Source: Patiria miniata (taxonomy: Eukaryota > Echinodermata > Asteroidea > Valvatida > Asterinidae). From it: a stretch of DNA of 64,000 nucleotides. The notes beneath the pieces are model-generated. The model was given only the letters and a program-made list of their open reading frames with translations, had not been told where the DNA came from and did not search any database. The stretch lies in NCBI RefSeq assembly GCF_015706575.1, contig NW_024037069.1:37593315-37657314 (forward strand). Direction: 5' to 3'. This document shows, in pieces, positions 35,250 to 50,200 of this stretch. Both the position numbers and the translations under genes were made by a program. How positions within the stretch are numbered: position 1 is the first letter of the stretch; every line of letters starts with the position of its first letter.

Positions 35250-38200
35250 CTGGAACATTTTATGGGGGGCGTCATGTAGATCAATGATTTTTTTTTAGAA
35301 ACTCCAAATCTCAGTGGGGGGAGGAGGGCGACAAGGTTTCATGGGGAGCTGTCCCCCCCCCCACGTTTCATGGGGAGCTGTCCCCCACCACCCCCCCCCC
35401 CCCCCCCCCCACTGAGATTTTGAGTTCTTACGCCACTGCAGGTCATACAGTTAAAGTTTATGTAAACTTGTATGAAAAGTCAAAGAAAAGTAACTCCCAT
35501 GATCTATTTGACACCAAGTTTGTGATAACTTGCCGGTGACGTCCTAAATAATTATCCAGACAATATGTTTATTTTGTAACATTTTATGTTCGTCTGTCGG
35601 TCTTCTATGCTGTTATGTTTACTTTTAGGTACCTTCATTGGTACTATGTTTAATTAACCTGTTCATTTGTTTAATTAAACTAATAACGCACATATAGTTG
35701 CCAAATATGGCACTGACAAGTTTGAAGTCGGCAATTTCGTCTTTAGAAATCTGGGTACGTCGGGTTACCGTACACACAGTTGTCCTGGAGACAACAGTAT
35801 CAAAGTACAAAAAGTCGTACGCAAGAGCTCCCCAGCAAGTATCGCTGACGCCATTATGACTCCAAAATGTCTCACTGTGTCACACAGTGAAATAACTAAA
35901 CAGCGTCGTTGTATTGTGAACACATAAAAGCATTTAAGTCGCGTTCTTCCACACTTTCTGCAAGGCGACATAGCCATGCATTATGCAAGTGGATTGTTTA
36001 CTTTCGTTTTGACGGGGACTTTACTGAATAGAGTCTGGTGACTGTACATATAAATGTCTTTGAATAAAAGTCGAATCGTTCATTCATGTGCACTTGTTAT
36101 GCAAAGCAGGGGCAGTGGTTCAAGGATATCTATGCTGACTTGCATAAAGTGTGCAAGAACGCGACTTATATGCTTGTATGTGTTCACAATACAACGACGC
36201 TGTTTAGTTATTTCACTGTGTGACACAGTGAGAAATTATGGAATCATAATGGCGTCAGCGATAATTGCTGTGGAGCTCTTGCGTACGACTTTCTGTACTT
36301 TGGTAGTGTTGTCTCCAGGACAATTGTGTGTACGATAACCCGACGTACCCATATTTTTAAGACGAAATTGCCGACTTCAAACTTGTTAGTGCCATATTTG
36401 GCAACTATATGTGCGTTATTAGTTTAATTAAACAAATGAACGGGTTAATAAAACATAGTACCATTGAAGGTACCTAAAATATGGCGTATGGTGTAAAATG
36501 GCATTAAAAATAGAGCCTAAATTAAGCAATGATGGCCGCTATACAAAAAAATGGTCATAAGCCAGTTAGTCCACACGCGTGTATACATGGGTATGTAAAC
36601 ACGGGCAATCGCGGACTAGGGACAAAAGGGTTAGGGCACAAACAAAGGGTCCACGATTGATCGATAGTCCACGATTGAAATTCGTGTACAAAACCAATGA
36701 GAACTGGTGCTAAAAAGTAGGAGTACAAACAAAGGAATGAGGATAAGGGACAATAGGGGGTCCACGATTGCCGGTGTTTCTTTGCGAAAGCAGTGATATT
36801 GTTTTGACTATGTTTCACAGACTTACATGTGCACAAACTGGATTTTGACCGTTTCTCAAATGGCCGTCGTTTCTGAATTTAGGCGGTATTTTCAAATGCC
36901 ACTTCAACCATATTCCGCCAAAGACCTTGTAGTTAAGGAATATCTTAAAACAATTTCAATATGTCTCCTCAATTTTGAGAAATCTTCGTCTGGTGAAAAA
37001 GTGTAAACTTTTTTGGGGCCACCCGTACACTGCGTTGCTATTAATTACCTTGTATTCGCTGTGCATGTGTTGCCTATAAATTACCTCATTTACACTGCGT
37101 TGCATATAAATGATGTTTACGTTCGTGTTTTAGAGGTGCTAATCATCCCAAAGTAAGAACTTTTTCACAGAAATGTTTACCCCTAAAAGCGGTAATGCAA
37201 CTATTTTTTTTGGCGTTGAAATAAAACATAAGAAGAGGTTTTCCTGGCATTTTCAAACGTTTTCCTTTCCAATTCAACGATTTTTACATTCGAATTCGTC
37301 CAGCAAAATCAATTTAGTGCAATTTCAATATTTAATTTCGTCCTTTTTTCATACAATTTCGATTTTGGTAGAGGCAAATTCAAACCATGAGCTGACATAT
37401 TCGTCCAGGAGTATTCGATTTCGTTTCGTCTACGCCGAACCGTGATATTCAGAAAACTGATGCCCCCAATTTAATCCAAACTTTGTTTACTTTCGTCATA
37501 CTTCATTGTGACATCTTCAGTAGAAGGCATACAGGCCGCTGATAAGAATAATTTTCCACTTTTTTTAGTTTCTTCATAAATTTATTGTTTGTTTCTTTTG
37601 CTTTTGTCTTCTTAAAACTGCGTTTGAATCAGTTTTGGGCATACATGTTACACAGAGAACGATGGGCTCTCTTAGTTTGTGGCAGTGGCGCACCCAGGAT
37701 TTGTTTTTTTGGGGGGGGGTTCATAAAAATTATTTTTTATAAACTTGTTAAAAGTTGAATTTTTTCAAACAATTTTGCGCCAAATTTTTGGCCGCAGAAA
37801 AAAAAATTGGGTTTTTTTTTAAAGGGCGGCCTATTTGGGTTTTTTTTGAAGGGCGGCCTATTTTGACGTTGGTGACGCCACTTACACCCCTATTATACTA
37901 CTCGAACAAAGGACACATTCATATAACCAAGGCCAAATCGTGGGACTAAAAAAAATGAAAACTTCTTCGGGGGGGGGGGGGGCTAAAGCACCCCGAGGCC
38001 TCCCCCCCCCCCGGTGCACCACTGGTTTGTGGCATTTTCTTCTTTCATTTTAACACTATGTTTACTGTTTCAAACATTTAAAATTATGTTAGAAATTATG
38101 TTTTGTTGTTCTTGGTCATATATTTATTTGTTTTTCTGGTAACTGCTCTGATTTGGGAAAATCTTCTAGTCTGATAACATCATGCGAACGAATGTGCCAA

Positions 38201-41200
38201 ATGGTGTTCATTTCTGGACTCTGATGGGTACTTTGAGTTGTGTGAACATTTTTAGGAAAAAGGACGAAATTTGATTTGGGGGTCCAAAATTGCCTTTTCT
38301 TTTGATAACTGCTAGGAAAATCATCTTGATCTGATAACATGATGCGAACAAATGTTCCAAATTGTGCTCGATGACATAATGAAAATACACACACACCAGA
38401 CTAGTTTACGCATAACACACGTTTTAAATTGATTGACAGACGAATTTAATCTCTGAATGCTGTCATTATTTTAGCAATAGCTAAGGCGAATTTGGTCTGT
38501 AGCAACGAATACTCTTATTTTACGAAAAACACGTGAAATTCCTCCACGACGAATGTGAATATTAAAATTGGTGAATCGGACTGAAAACTGTTTTAAAGTA
38601 GCCGAGAAAACTGAAATTGATTCTTTTTATTTTGAAAACAAATCACATTTATTGAAGAGCGCCGGAGGCAATTTTAAATTAATCTGTAGTTATGCTGTGC
38701 TGAAGATAAAAAAAAATATCAATTTTTTCAACCAAGTCATAAACCAACTCAATTTTTTCCTAATAAGAAGTTTAAACTTGTTAAAACGGCATATTCAATG
38801 CTTGTTTAATTATCTGGGGAAAATGCGCAATAAGGTGACCTTTTTGTATTTTAATCAATGCCAGGTATTTGGCGAACAATCAGATATCTGCCATCGAGTC
38901 AGGAGCTTTTAGCGGCCTTACCAGCTTAATCCGCCTGTAAGTTTTTTTTTATGCAATGTCCAGAAACATTTATGTTGTTACTTGCCGTGCAGTTTTCTAT
39001 ACCAGTCATAAAATCTGTTAAGTATTACGCCCTTTGATGCAAACAGACAGATAATTACTATTGTGTGTTCACGGGTTACTGCCTGGACTATTTGCAAATT
39101 TTCACTCAAAGTCGATTTTTCCTTTTAAATTCAGTTATCGCAAGAGAGACTGATGCCCAGAGGTACGAGTTGAAGATGTCCATGAATTTAAAAAAAAAAA
39201 AAAAATTCTTAATGTTTTATTCTGTTTGATTCTGACATCTCATATTTTTGACGCTGCACCAATAGGCTAAAGCTGCTTACAGTTTTCTATAGTTTTCTCA
39301 TAGTAATGATTGTTGCTTTTGAGATTTAAAAATGCCATTGAATTAAGGCTACACTGGCAGTTCAGCCGCTGACAATTTGTATACCTAGTCTAGTAAAATG
39401 GGGCAACATAATAAACAATCGACTTAAAGTTCTCAAAGTTATTGAAAAATTTCCTTAGAATGGGGGAGGGGCGTGCCCCGACCCCCTATAGCAGGGGCAC
39501 GCCTTCATTCAATATCACTCCCCCCCCCCGTCTCAATGCGATTATATGATTATTAGGAACCTCTTGACCGGTTTTCGATTTCCATGCGTAGTACCTAATG
39601 TCAACATGATTACTTATTAAACCTTGTAGGGATCTGTCAATGAATGGGCTGACGGAGTTGACTCCAGACATGATGAAAGGTGTCGGTGGATCTGTCATTG
39701 GGTAAGCCTTAATAAGCCTTACGATGCGAAATTAAAAGCCGAGAGGTTCGCAAGTCCTCATCTGAGCCGTGAAGATAGTTGGGTCCCCTCCCTAGCCTCT
39801 ATCAAACCAATGACAAACTTTGAAACACCGTTGGATAAGTTGGATCAGGATTCCAGCCCTACAGGCAGACTGCCGACCAAGGCTAAGTTCTACCTATACC
39901 CAGGTTTGTGATCAGTTGTCCCTCTCGTAGGCAGACTGCTACGCCAAGGCTAACGAGTTCTACATGCCAAAACACCTGGTTTAGGCGACAGGGGCCCGCC
40001 TATACCCTCTGTCTTGTAAAAACAGGGTCAGCGCGAGAAGACAGGATTTGATTAGGAGAGGCTAATGGGGAGACGCCGTGCTATAAATGGGACACTTCAG
40101 TGAGAATGGAGCTGCTCATTTCACCATTCGATCCCAGCACATCATAAACCCATTTGATGGCCGACTTGATGATGATGATTTCTTAACTTAATGTTATAAG
40201 TATGCTCCCCTCAGCGATATCATAACCGAGACAAGGTTTTAGGGGCTTTATATATACACAATCTTGAAATGTCACTTTCGAAAGGCTGGGGATCTTCTTA
40301 TATAGTGCAGTGATGGGGAACTGCATACAACAAGTATGCAGTTCCCGGCAACGTGCATTAACTTGTACATTATGCCCATTTTACGCCCATTCTCACAGTA
40401 TCACTGTTGAATTGACCGGTAAAGGGTGTCAGGTAGGCCGTATTTTAGATATTTCATCATTTTAAACCAGATGCAGGTTTGGTTAGGAAATTATGTTGAT
40501 GTTTATTTAAAAAAATGGGGGAAATTATTGACGGCCATTGCCATTGCCATTGATGTGACTGTCAATACCCCTCCCCCCCCCAAAACCCCAAAAAACAAAC
40601 AAACAAACAAACAAACAACAAACAAACAAACCCCAACAGCCCAACAAACAAACAAACAACCCAACAAACAGTGGGGTTGAATGTCCCACGTCCCTTGTAC
40701 TAACGTTAACATTACACCCTCTTATAAACTACAGGGAAAGAGTAGCTAGCTGGTAGAAGCGTATACTACTCAAAAGCCATGTAGGAACGAGGTATCTATT
40801 ACGTTTATTGTCTTATGATTCTATCAGTCTTTTGGGAAGTATGTGTAATTAAACGGCATATTTTCCTTTTTCTTTTGGGTATGACAGGCTTGACTTCAGC
40901 GCATCTAATAATAGTATCAGAAGCATCAGCCCATACACATTTAGTGGAGGTTCCTCCTACATTCGTGTGTAAGTATAGTCGTTATTAAGTTTCACAACAG
41001 ACGTTACAATAATATACAAATTATGAATGTTTGTGAGTGCAATGGTACGAAAATTTCATGAGTGACAGATGAAATGTTCCATTCCACGAGGCGAATTGAC
41101 CGGTAAAGGGCGTCATTCCTCTTTGTCACGTCCAATGGCTACCGGATGACAGACCAGCCATGCCGCCCTTGTCCACGTATGCAGTATGCATCTGATCGCC

Positions 41201-44200
41201 TGGTCTGGGCTACTCAACGTCCCCCATGATGGATTAGGAAAATGATGATGATGAAACATTGGTTAGCCCATAAATATTTCATTTTCGTCCTGGATGTACG
41301 GTATTTGAAATGAAACGCGGTAGCGGTTTTTCTTACAAACTTTTCTTTAATGCGAAATAAAAATATTCAAATGCATGTATTTATTGATTTGATAGAAAAA
41401 TCTACAACAACGAGTTGTTGGAGATTCCCTCAAGGCTCTTCTATCGTCCAGGCCGAGAACATCACGTACTGACTCTGTAAGTCTGGTAAAAGTTATCTTA
41501 TTATTATCTTCTAGAGGATGGGGAAAAAAAAATGGGAGGTTGGTTGGCTGGTTGGTTAGTAGTCTTGGCCCAAGATTGATAATGCTCAATGCAGAGCATC
41601 GATGGTGATTGTTGTAGAGCGCCCTCGCACAATTGTCCATGGCTAGTGAGAGCAGGCAAACTGGTCTAATCGTGTCGTTAAAGGGCGCACAATCCGCTAT
41701 CGATCACTACCGTCTTCTATCTGGTTAGTGTAATCAATCCTATCACTAACAAAATTGTTGTTTATTGGCAGAGATGCTCATATGAATTTTTCTTTTTTAC
41801 AGGGACTTCAGTGGAAACAAAATTCAACATGTGGCTGCCGATGCATTACTCGGAGTGAAAGGCGTACAAGAGGTGTAAGTATAATCTTATGTTTTATTTC
41901 AATATCAAATAAAATAATGTTGATATGCAATTAAAGGGAAGATACAATATTTGCAAACATTAAAACAAAATGATCAAATTATCACAAAATGCCTGACGGG
42001 ATTGTTAGGGAATGACAGTCTAAAGCATCCTATAAAATCGTGGCTCCTGGTGTGCTGACAATTTCAAGAAAACTGTTTTTTTCCCAACGCTGGTCGGCCC
42101 GGCGACCACCTTTGGAGAAAACTGACTGTTTTTTTAAACTGCTCCTATTGTTCACATTTAGTTTGCCGCACTTTCTTGCAATTGATTACTCACCTGTGAA
42201 GTGGTACAAGCGTGCTAGACTGATTCTCTGATCTTACCATTCCCCAAAGTCTATACATTGCTCCGTTTCATCTTAAGTGGGGTCAGGGAACCAGACTACA
42301 AGAACATGGTTGGTTTTCTTGGATTCCCAGCATCTCCGGACCCGAAACGTGAAACAATATTTGCTATTACATACTTATCCTCCCATCCATTTATTTTTGA
42401 AAATTGCAGCAAAAGCAAATGTTGTACATTCCATTTAAAGGTATAAGTATGAAACGTGGGGCATTAGATGAGACCGACAAATAAGTGTTCTTCGTTGATA
42501 CATATTTTTGACATGTGGACATAAACCTAAAAATTGATTGACAATCTGTTCACCGTGGAAAGATGGTCACGCCAAGATTTGAAATATAATTGACCTATCG
42601 CGGTAGAATCTCGTCAACGCAGCTTGTGAAATATTGTCAAATATATACATGATTATACAAATGGACGCGGAACGTGCAAAATCTGAGACAAACAAATAAC
42701 CATAGGGTTGTCTAAGGGGCGTGGATAATTCGCAAACCGCGGTAGGTCAATTGCCAGTAAAACATTTTTCTTTTCTGATTCTGCTGACTGCATGGAACCT
42801 ATTAAAACAATCAAGATAACGTCTTCTTCTTTTTCTTAGCGGTGAAAACGAATTTTATTTTCGTCTTGAATTTTTCATATTCTGTACCTTAATATGTGAA
42901 TTACTGTTCAGTCAATTTTGAAAAAAAAACACCATAATTCAAATTTTGACTGGTTCACTGCCCAATAGGGTTGTGCATTCATGTACTCTGCTTGTCTGTC
43001 ATCAGTGTGTGTCAGTGGTGCAATAAGAAGGTTTGTAGTATCTCGTGAAATTAATTGAAATATGCTAAAATCTAATTTTGTTTCGTACTAGATTTCTAAG
43101 TTCCAACAACATTGCATCTCTGCCCGAAGACCTGTTTGCCAACGTTACTGTGTTCGGCACCCTGTAAGTTATTGTAGGTTCATTGTATAAACTTCACTCA
43201 AAGATCTTTTTTTTTTCCTGGTCAAATAATAGCTAAAATTAAAAAATAAATGTACTAACAAATCGCATGGTGCGGATCCAGAGAGGGGTTTGGGGGTCAA
43301 GCCCCAACCCCCAGCTCTGACTCTATTTCTTAAAAAATAGATTAAAAATATCATTTTGAATCATCTGAATTATATTCTTTTTTTCACAGAGATCTGTCTT
43401 CAAACGATTTGTCAAGCATCCCGGATGGACTTTTGCGTTTTCAGCGGAAACTTCGAACTCTGTATCTCCACCAAAACTTCTTTAGAGTGCTCAGAAGGGA
43501 GATGTTTGTTGGACTTCAGAACTTAAGGACTTTGTAAGTGTTATTACACGTGAAAAAAAACAAGAGTCAATATTTTCACCGACAGCACATTTTTAAAATA
43601 AATACATATTCTTACCTTTTGTTATATCCTTAGAATATGTTCACATTACAATTTAACAACCTTCTAAAGCAACAAGCTGAATATTTGTGAACTAAAAACA
43701 TCGATAATATAAGTTCTCCCGGCTATTTTCATTTAAATTCATCAAGTCTAACAATCAGTTTCATCCGAGAAACTTTTTGCACGCTTTTACCAAAACCAAT
43801 TTAGTCATTTACCATTTAATTTCAAAGTTTGGTCACCCTCTTTAAACACTGGGTCGAGAATATTCGTCATTGCAGATCAAATTCGTCTAAGCTGTTAGCA
43901 GCATTCAGACATCGAATGTGTGATATCAATTAATTTAAAACTCTTGTTAAGTAAGTCTGGTTGTTTTCCTAAGTACTATTTGGCTCATTACCAAAACAGG
44001 GTAGTAAAGATTACTAAGATCAACAAAGCAAAATGCTTTAAATAAATAATCGAAAAAAATAAGTGTCAAAATGAAAGACGGAAAACACGAATGGAGACTC
44101 TTAAAATGTCCTCGTATATGTTATTATAGGTTTTCCCAGCTATTTTAACACTTTTATCACACAAATTCCCTATATTGATACTTTAATTTCGTCCCCGAAC

Positions 44201-47200
44201 ATCGCCAAGCTCACTTCTCAATTTGAATTTCAGAAAGCCACCACTAGATTTCATTTAAGGTTCAGTATAATTCAAATTGTTAGCATTCCGATTCATCCAA
44301 AATCTTTGAAGTTCGTCTCGTGAAGCCATCGGCGTTGATTTGACAAAGCAAATTCGTTTTTTGTCAATCGTTTTCATGTTGTTGTCATTACTTTTCGTCC
44401 CTGGTGACTTAAATCGTATACGATGCGCCCAATATTTAGACTTATTTGAAGAATTATGCGAATTAAAACAATGATAACTCAACATATATTTCCTTATATG
44501 TATAAATAAAAGTAGTTTGCTGTAAGGCGTGAATTATTATTGCTGTGTTTCACAATTAACATTCGAGTCAAAAATTGACATTTCACAATATGCACCGAAA
44601 TGACATGGACACTAAGCATTAAGTTCAAAAACCTTCTTAATGTTGTTTTTTGATAGACATACCTTATTTCTGTTGTTTTATTCATATACATATATTAAAG
44701 AGCAACATTACGAAGGTGTTTGATCTTAATGCTTAATTTCCATATGCTAAGCAAAGAGCATATTGTGAAAGTTCAATTTCTGATTTTAATGTTTATTGTA
44801 AAAGAAAACTCAAAATTTACCGCTATACTTTCATTTATAATGAAATATTTGTAACAAATTCAAATTTTATTAATGCGCAAACATTGCAAGTCCAAAGATT
44901 TGGCACATTTTTAATCGTAATGTTTTAAGTCACCAGAGACATTAAAACGAATGACAAAAAACGAATTTGCTTTTTCAATTCAACGCCGATTGCTTCACGA
45001 GACGAATTTCAAAGAATTTGGACGAATCGGAATGCTAAATTAAAGTATCGATATTGGGAATTCGCGTGCTATAAGTGTTAAAATAGCTGGAAAAACCTTA
45101 ATTATGGTGCATTAGACGAGATTGATTTCTGAATAACAAAGTTTTGTAAAGACGAGACGATATCGAATACTCTGGGACACAAAGTGTTTTAATTTGCTTG
45201 AACTAAATTTGAAATTGTCTAACGAAAAGATGAAGTTAAACATTCGAGGTGCACTAAATCGATTATGCTCGACGATTTTGAATAATAGGATCGGTGAATT
45301 CAAACGATAAACGTTTAAAAATAGCCGGGAAAACCTATAATGACGTCTCTGTGATGTAACTCAAATGTGAATGGAAATATCAAAACCAAACTTGAGCTTT
45401 ATAAGTTCACTTGCTGTCCATGCATTTTGTTTCCAATAATACCACTACCTAATATCCAAAATTCAAAGTAGAATGTTATAAACCTAACCTCTTGAAGTTT
45501 CAGCTAGGAAGATACCACACGTCTCGAAAAAACAGTGAAAATCATGCAAACCTTGTAATCACAAAACGCGATGTCATCATTTCTAACTCTTAATTTCCAA
45601 AATCACTCAACTAACTGATCGTTGGAAATCTCCTACATTTCTTGATTTCTTCTAAATGACAGCAAGCCCGACGGAATTATTTCACGGGGTGTTTAGTACC
45701 AGTACGATCTTTAAATCAAGTAAGCTTTTTGATGATAGTTCGGTAGGTTAATTTTGGGGTAAATGCAAATATATATGCCTTTAACAAGTCAAGATTGTGG
45801 TATCGATCAAAATGAAGAAGTTTTACTTCTTTTGTTTGCAGAATGATTGCTGACAACCCAATAACCGAAATTGATGAGCGAGTGTTTTCTGATACGCAGC
45901 TAGTAAACCTGTGAGTAGTCCTAGCAAGGAATTTGGTGATTAAACTCTTCACTTACTATAGATAACTTAATGGGACAGTTTGAATAAAAATGCCCCATAT
46001 ACACATCGCTTGGACCCAATTGGTGCAAATATCCACGTGTCCATTTGACCATAAGGTATATCAACTAGTTTGTGTTCTCGGTTTGGTTTCTTTGAATAGT
46101 TACTTGTTCAACGCGGAGTTGCGTTCAATTGGAGCCAGGCCGTTTATGACGAGAGCCAATTCGCTTCTGCTTGTGTGAGTTCCAATGAAAATGAAGTGCA
46201 AAAACAATTCTCTTTATGATTTTGATTACCAAACAGTATTCATTGAACTGTGTATCCGTTAAAAAATGGGTTTTTATATATATAAAAAAAAACCTTTTAA
46301 GATTGTTAATCCACATGCTTTCGTCTCAGATCTCTTTACGGTAACGACGTCGAAGTTATTGCTGATTCGGTTTGGCAAGATTTAGGACCTCGCTGCAACG
46401 TGTGAGTATATACTTTGCATAATTATTGCAGGACATTGAAGTGATTTAACATCGTACTTATATTTTGCTGTGTCGCAATTTACATGATGAGCAGTTTCAT
46501 ACTTAATTTGAAACTTATTTTCGGATTTCACCTCGAAATATAGCAGCTTTGTTTTTCAATTGCTAATTTCCTAGCGGTATAAAAAGTATTCACTTTACAT
46601 TGAACAAAAGAAATCCACCGACGTTTAGTTATTGGATTCACAAAATTCGATAAGACCCAGTAATGTGACACGAGAACTCTCTTTTTGCAAATTTTGGTCG
46701 GTCGTTCTCATACGACCGACCAAAAGTCAATTTTGTTGATTGTTCATGTTGATTGTAGATTGTTGATGTTGATTGTTGATGTTGATTGTTGATAGTAATG
46801 TTGATTGTTGATGTTGATTGTTGATGTTAATGTTGATTGTTGATGTTGATTGTTGATTGTTGATGTTGATTGTTGATTGTTGATGTTCATTGTTGATTGT
46901 TAATGTTGGTTGTTGATTGTTGATGTTGATTGTTGATGTTGCTGTTGATTGTTGATAGTAATGTTGATTGTTGATGTTGACGTTGATTGTTGATGTTAAT
47001 GTTGATTGTTGATGTTGATTTTGATTGTTGATTAGTGATTGTTGATGTTGCTGTTGATTGTTGATTGTTGATGTTAATGTTGATTGTTGATTGTTGATTG
47101 TTGATTGTTGATGTTGCTGTTGATTGTTGATGTTGATGTTAATTGTTGATTGTTGATGTTAATGTTGACTGTTGATGTTGCTGATGATTGTTGATGTTGC

Positions 47201-50200
47201 TGTTGATTGTTGATGTTGATTGTTGATGTTAATGTTGATTGTTCATGTTGATTATCACTTGATATGTGACGAAATTTGCGGTGATCGCTTCAAACCTAAC
47301 ATACATGATGAACTTAATGCAGAAAAGACCTGTGCGCGAAAAAAAATGGATGACGTCATCAGACCGGAAGTTATAAAGAAAAGACCTTTAAACCTTAAAC
47401 AATTGCTAAAAAATCAACCGTGAGAGATATAATCAAGATTTGTCTATATATAGCAGAGTAAATATAGCTCTGGATACAATGACGTCATCAAGTGTCATAT
47501 TACAAGCAAATAAATATTTCCATATTTTATCTTTGAAAATCAATATAAAATCAACTGCTACAAATTTGATTTTGTTTTTTATGGCATTCGATAAAATATT
47601 GCAGGGTCTTTATTTTTAGTATTAAGTGCAAAATCACTTGACCCTTCCTTCCGGTCGAAACCATATCATCTTCCACTTTTAAATTATTAGGCACTTCCGG
47701 TTTTGATCGGAAGGAAGGGTCACGTGATTTTACGCGCACAAGATAAAATGAAGAGCAAAATTCAAATTCCGGTATGTCACGGTTGATTTTATATGGAATT
47801 TCAAAGATTAAATTTATTAAACTTTCAAGTGACGTCACGTGACCCATGATGACGTCATAATGACGTAATTACAAAAAAAGCACATTTTCTGTGGATTGTG
47901 CATTCATGCATTGACAATTGAAGTTCATATATGTTTTCATTTTGCCAAACAGTTCTAGAAACGAAAGTGTCTTGAATAAAAAAAAAAAAGTAGAATTCTT
48001 ACAATAACAATAGGTGTTGGGCTTTGACGCCCAACACCTAACAAGAAAAGTGAACTCATAGAATAATAGTAGGTGTTGGGCCTAACGAGAACAACCTACA
48101 CGTTACCATTGTGTTACCGTATCGTTGGTACACATCGTCGATGACACTTCGCCTTAAAGCGACATCACCGTCTCTCTGGGCCCGTACCGAAGTACTCCCC
48201 GTACGTGGAGTATTTTGGGTAGCGAGTAATTTGGAAAATAAGCATAGTAAACACCAAACAGAGTCTTCCTTGGAAAATGTTTAACGCAACCCAAAGCTAA
48301 AAAGGCACATCTTTGTTGAAAGGTTTTGCTTGATTTGTATTTTCGGTGTTGGCAAGTGTCCAATAAGGTAAAACAAAAAAAAAACTGATGAACTGTAGCC
48401 ACTAAACTCGCAAGATAGTTCGATGACCATATCGCTGCTGTAAAAAAGGCCAACATTTTGTAGTAACAGAAAAGAACCTTGCAATCGTCCAACAGTTCGA
48501 AAGCTTGACGGAATAAAATTGAACGATAACATGATAATTATGCCATCATTCTTTCCAGATCTGTGTACTGTACAGGAAAGAAGCACCAATTTGTCAGAAA
48601 CTTGGGAAAAGGGAACAATGGTTATCAAAATTCAAACCACACAACGAAGAAATCATTTGCTGATGGCGTGGTCAACCGGCTAGACGGGGCGCAACACGGC
48701 CGCGTCAACCGGTGGAGGTCTCGGCCCCGGCCAGTCGGGGTCGTGTTGCGCTCTAACTGATAAGCTTTATTTATCTCAATCCCCCCCCCCCCAAAAAAAA
48801 GGGGGGGGGGAAGACAGATGAGGATCACTTGCGTGTCGCCCACGGTAGATATCCAACAGCCTCCCTTACAAGTGGATGCCATTTTTTCCCCTCGTATCTT
48901 TTTTTTGTCGACGTGGGAGAATCGGAGAGAAAGAAAAAACAAGCAATTCACAACTCCTGTTGAATGTGGCGCTCGTTCAGACTGACCCCACGACAGGGTA
49001 ACCGGGAAACGACTGGCGTAGATGGAGGAGACTGATCCGGTGTGGTTGTATCTCTCGCCTCGTAGTTTACGGACACTGCGATATTATACTGAGCATGTTT
49101 GGCAAGTTCGCAATCATTTTTTGCACGTGAGAAAAAAAACACTCGGCGTTTTTTTGGGGGGGTCAAACCTGCACGTCAAAAACGAACGGCTGACAACACC
49201 CGAGGGAATTCCCATGCATTAATGTCAATTAATACGGGTTTTGAAAGAAAAATAATTGCCAGAATTTTGTTTTCCCAGCGACCAGATGATATCTTCTATC
49301 CTGTATCTTCTATGGGTCCCCACCGGGCGCTCAAAGAAAAACATAAAAGCCAAAAATAATGAATGGAATATGCTAAATTTCCTAAATTTGTTCTCTAACT
49401 GCCTTAGAATGCATGAGAAGGTATCGTAGATTTTAAAATAATTTTCCGGGGGGGGGATTTTTCCGAACCCCTCAGCAGGGTGTGCCTTATAGCCTATGAT
49501 CCACCCCTTATATCACCCCCCCCCCCCGTTTCCTGAGAGCTAGATCCGCCCCTGAATATTCTAACGGATCGTGTTGCAAGTGCTTTGTCTGTGTTATTTC
49601 ATATACTTATGCAAACCATGCAGCAGACAAAAATATCTGCTGAACCAAAATGTACCAGTGTTCAACACTTTTGGTCCGTGTACAAAATGGTGTGAATGAG
49701 ACATGTTGACCTGTAAGTGAAATGTTTCACTTTTTAGAGCTACTTTGTCGTAAACAGGTGTTCACAAGTTGATGGGTTCATTAACTCTGGGGTGTACTTT
49801 CCCCATTTGATGGATTTTTAAAAGGTGCAAAATCGTTGTTTTATTTTACCTTCATGCTGTATACCATTTCGGCTCAATAAATCATATCAACTATTCGTTG
49901 TCATAAGCCGGAAGATGGGGGTATTTTCCCCCTTAATCCTCAACTAACCGACGTGGGTCACGCGTACTAAATAAAAGTGGAGTTACAATTGGAGAGGCAT
50001 TGCTGCACGCAGTGTGGTTTCAGGATCATTAATCACTAAAATTCCCGGTGTGTGAACAAGGTAGAAAGCTATTATTCTCCTTGCAACAATAACCAGACAT
50101 GTCAAAAGGAAATACCACGGTATAGCTTGAGAAAAGCTCAACTAAATCCATGGTCATAAAAAAATCACAAGCACAATAACGTCGTAAAAATATCAACCTG

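Noticed and set aside
35765-36338. Matching open frames on the two arms of the intron 2 foldback element, ending SPGQLCVR
   Set aside because: They are mirror images forced by the palindrome. No known domain, start context or splicing supports a gene.
46733-47252. CRISPR-like array
   Set aside because: The repeats are contiguous 13-19-bp units without unique spacers, so this is a minisatellite.
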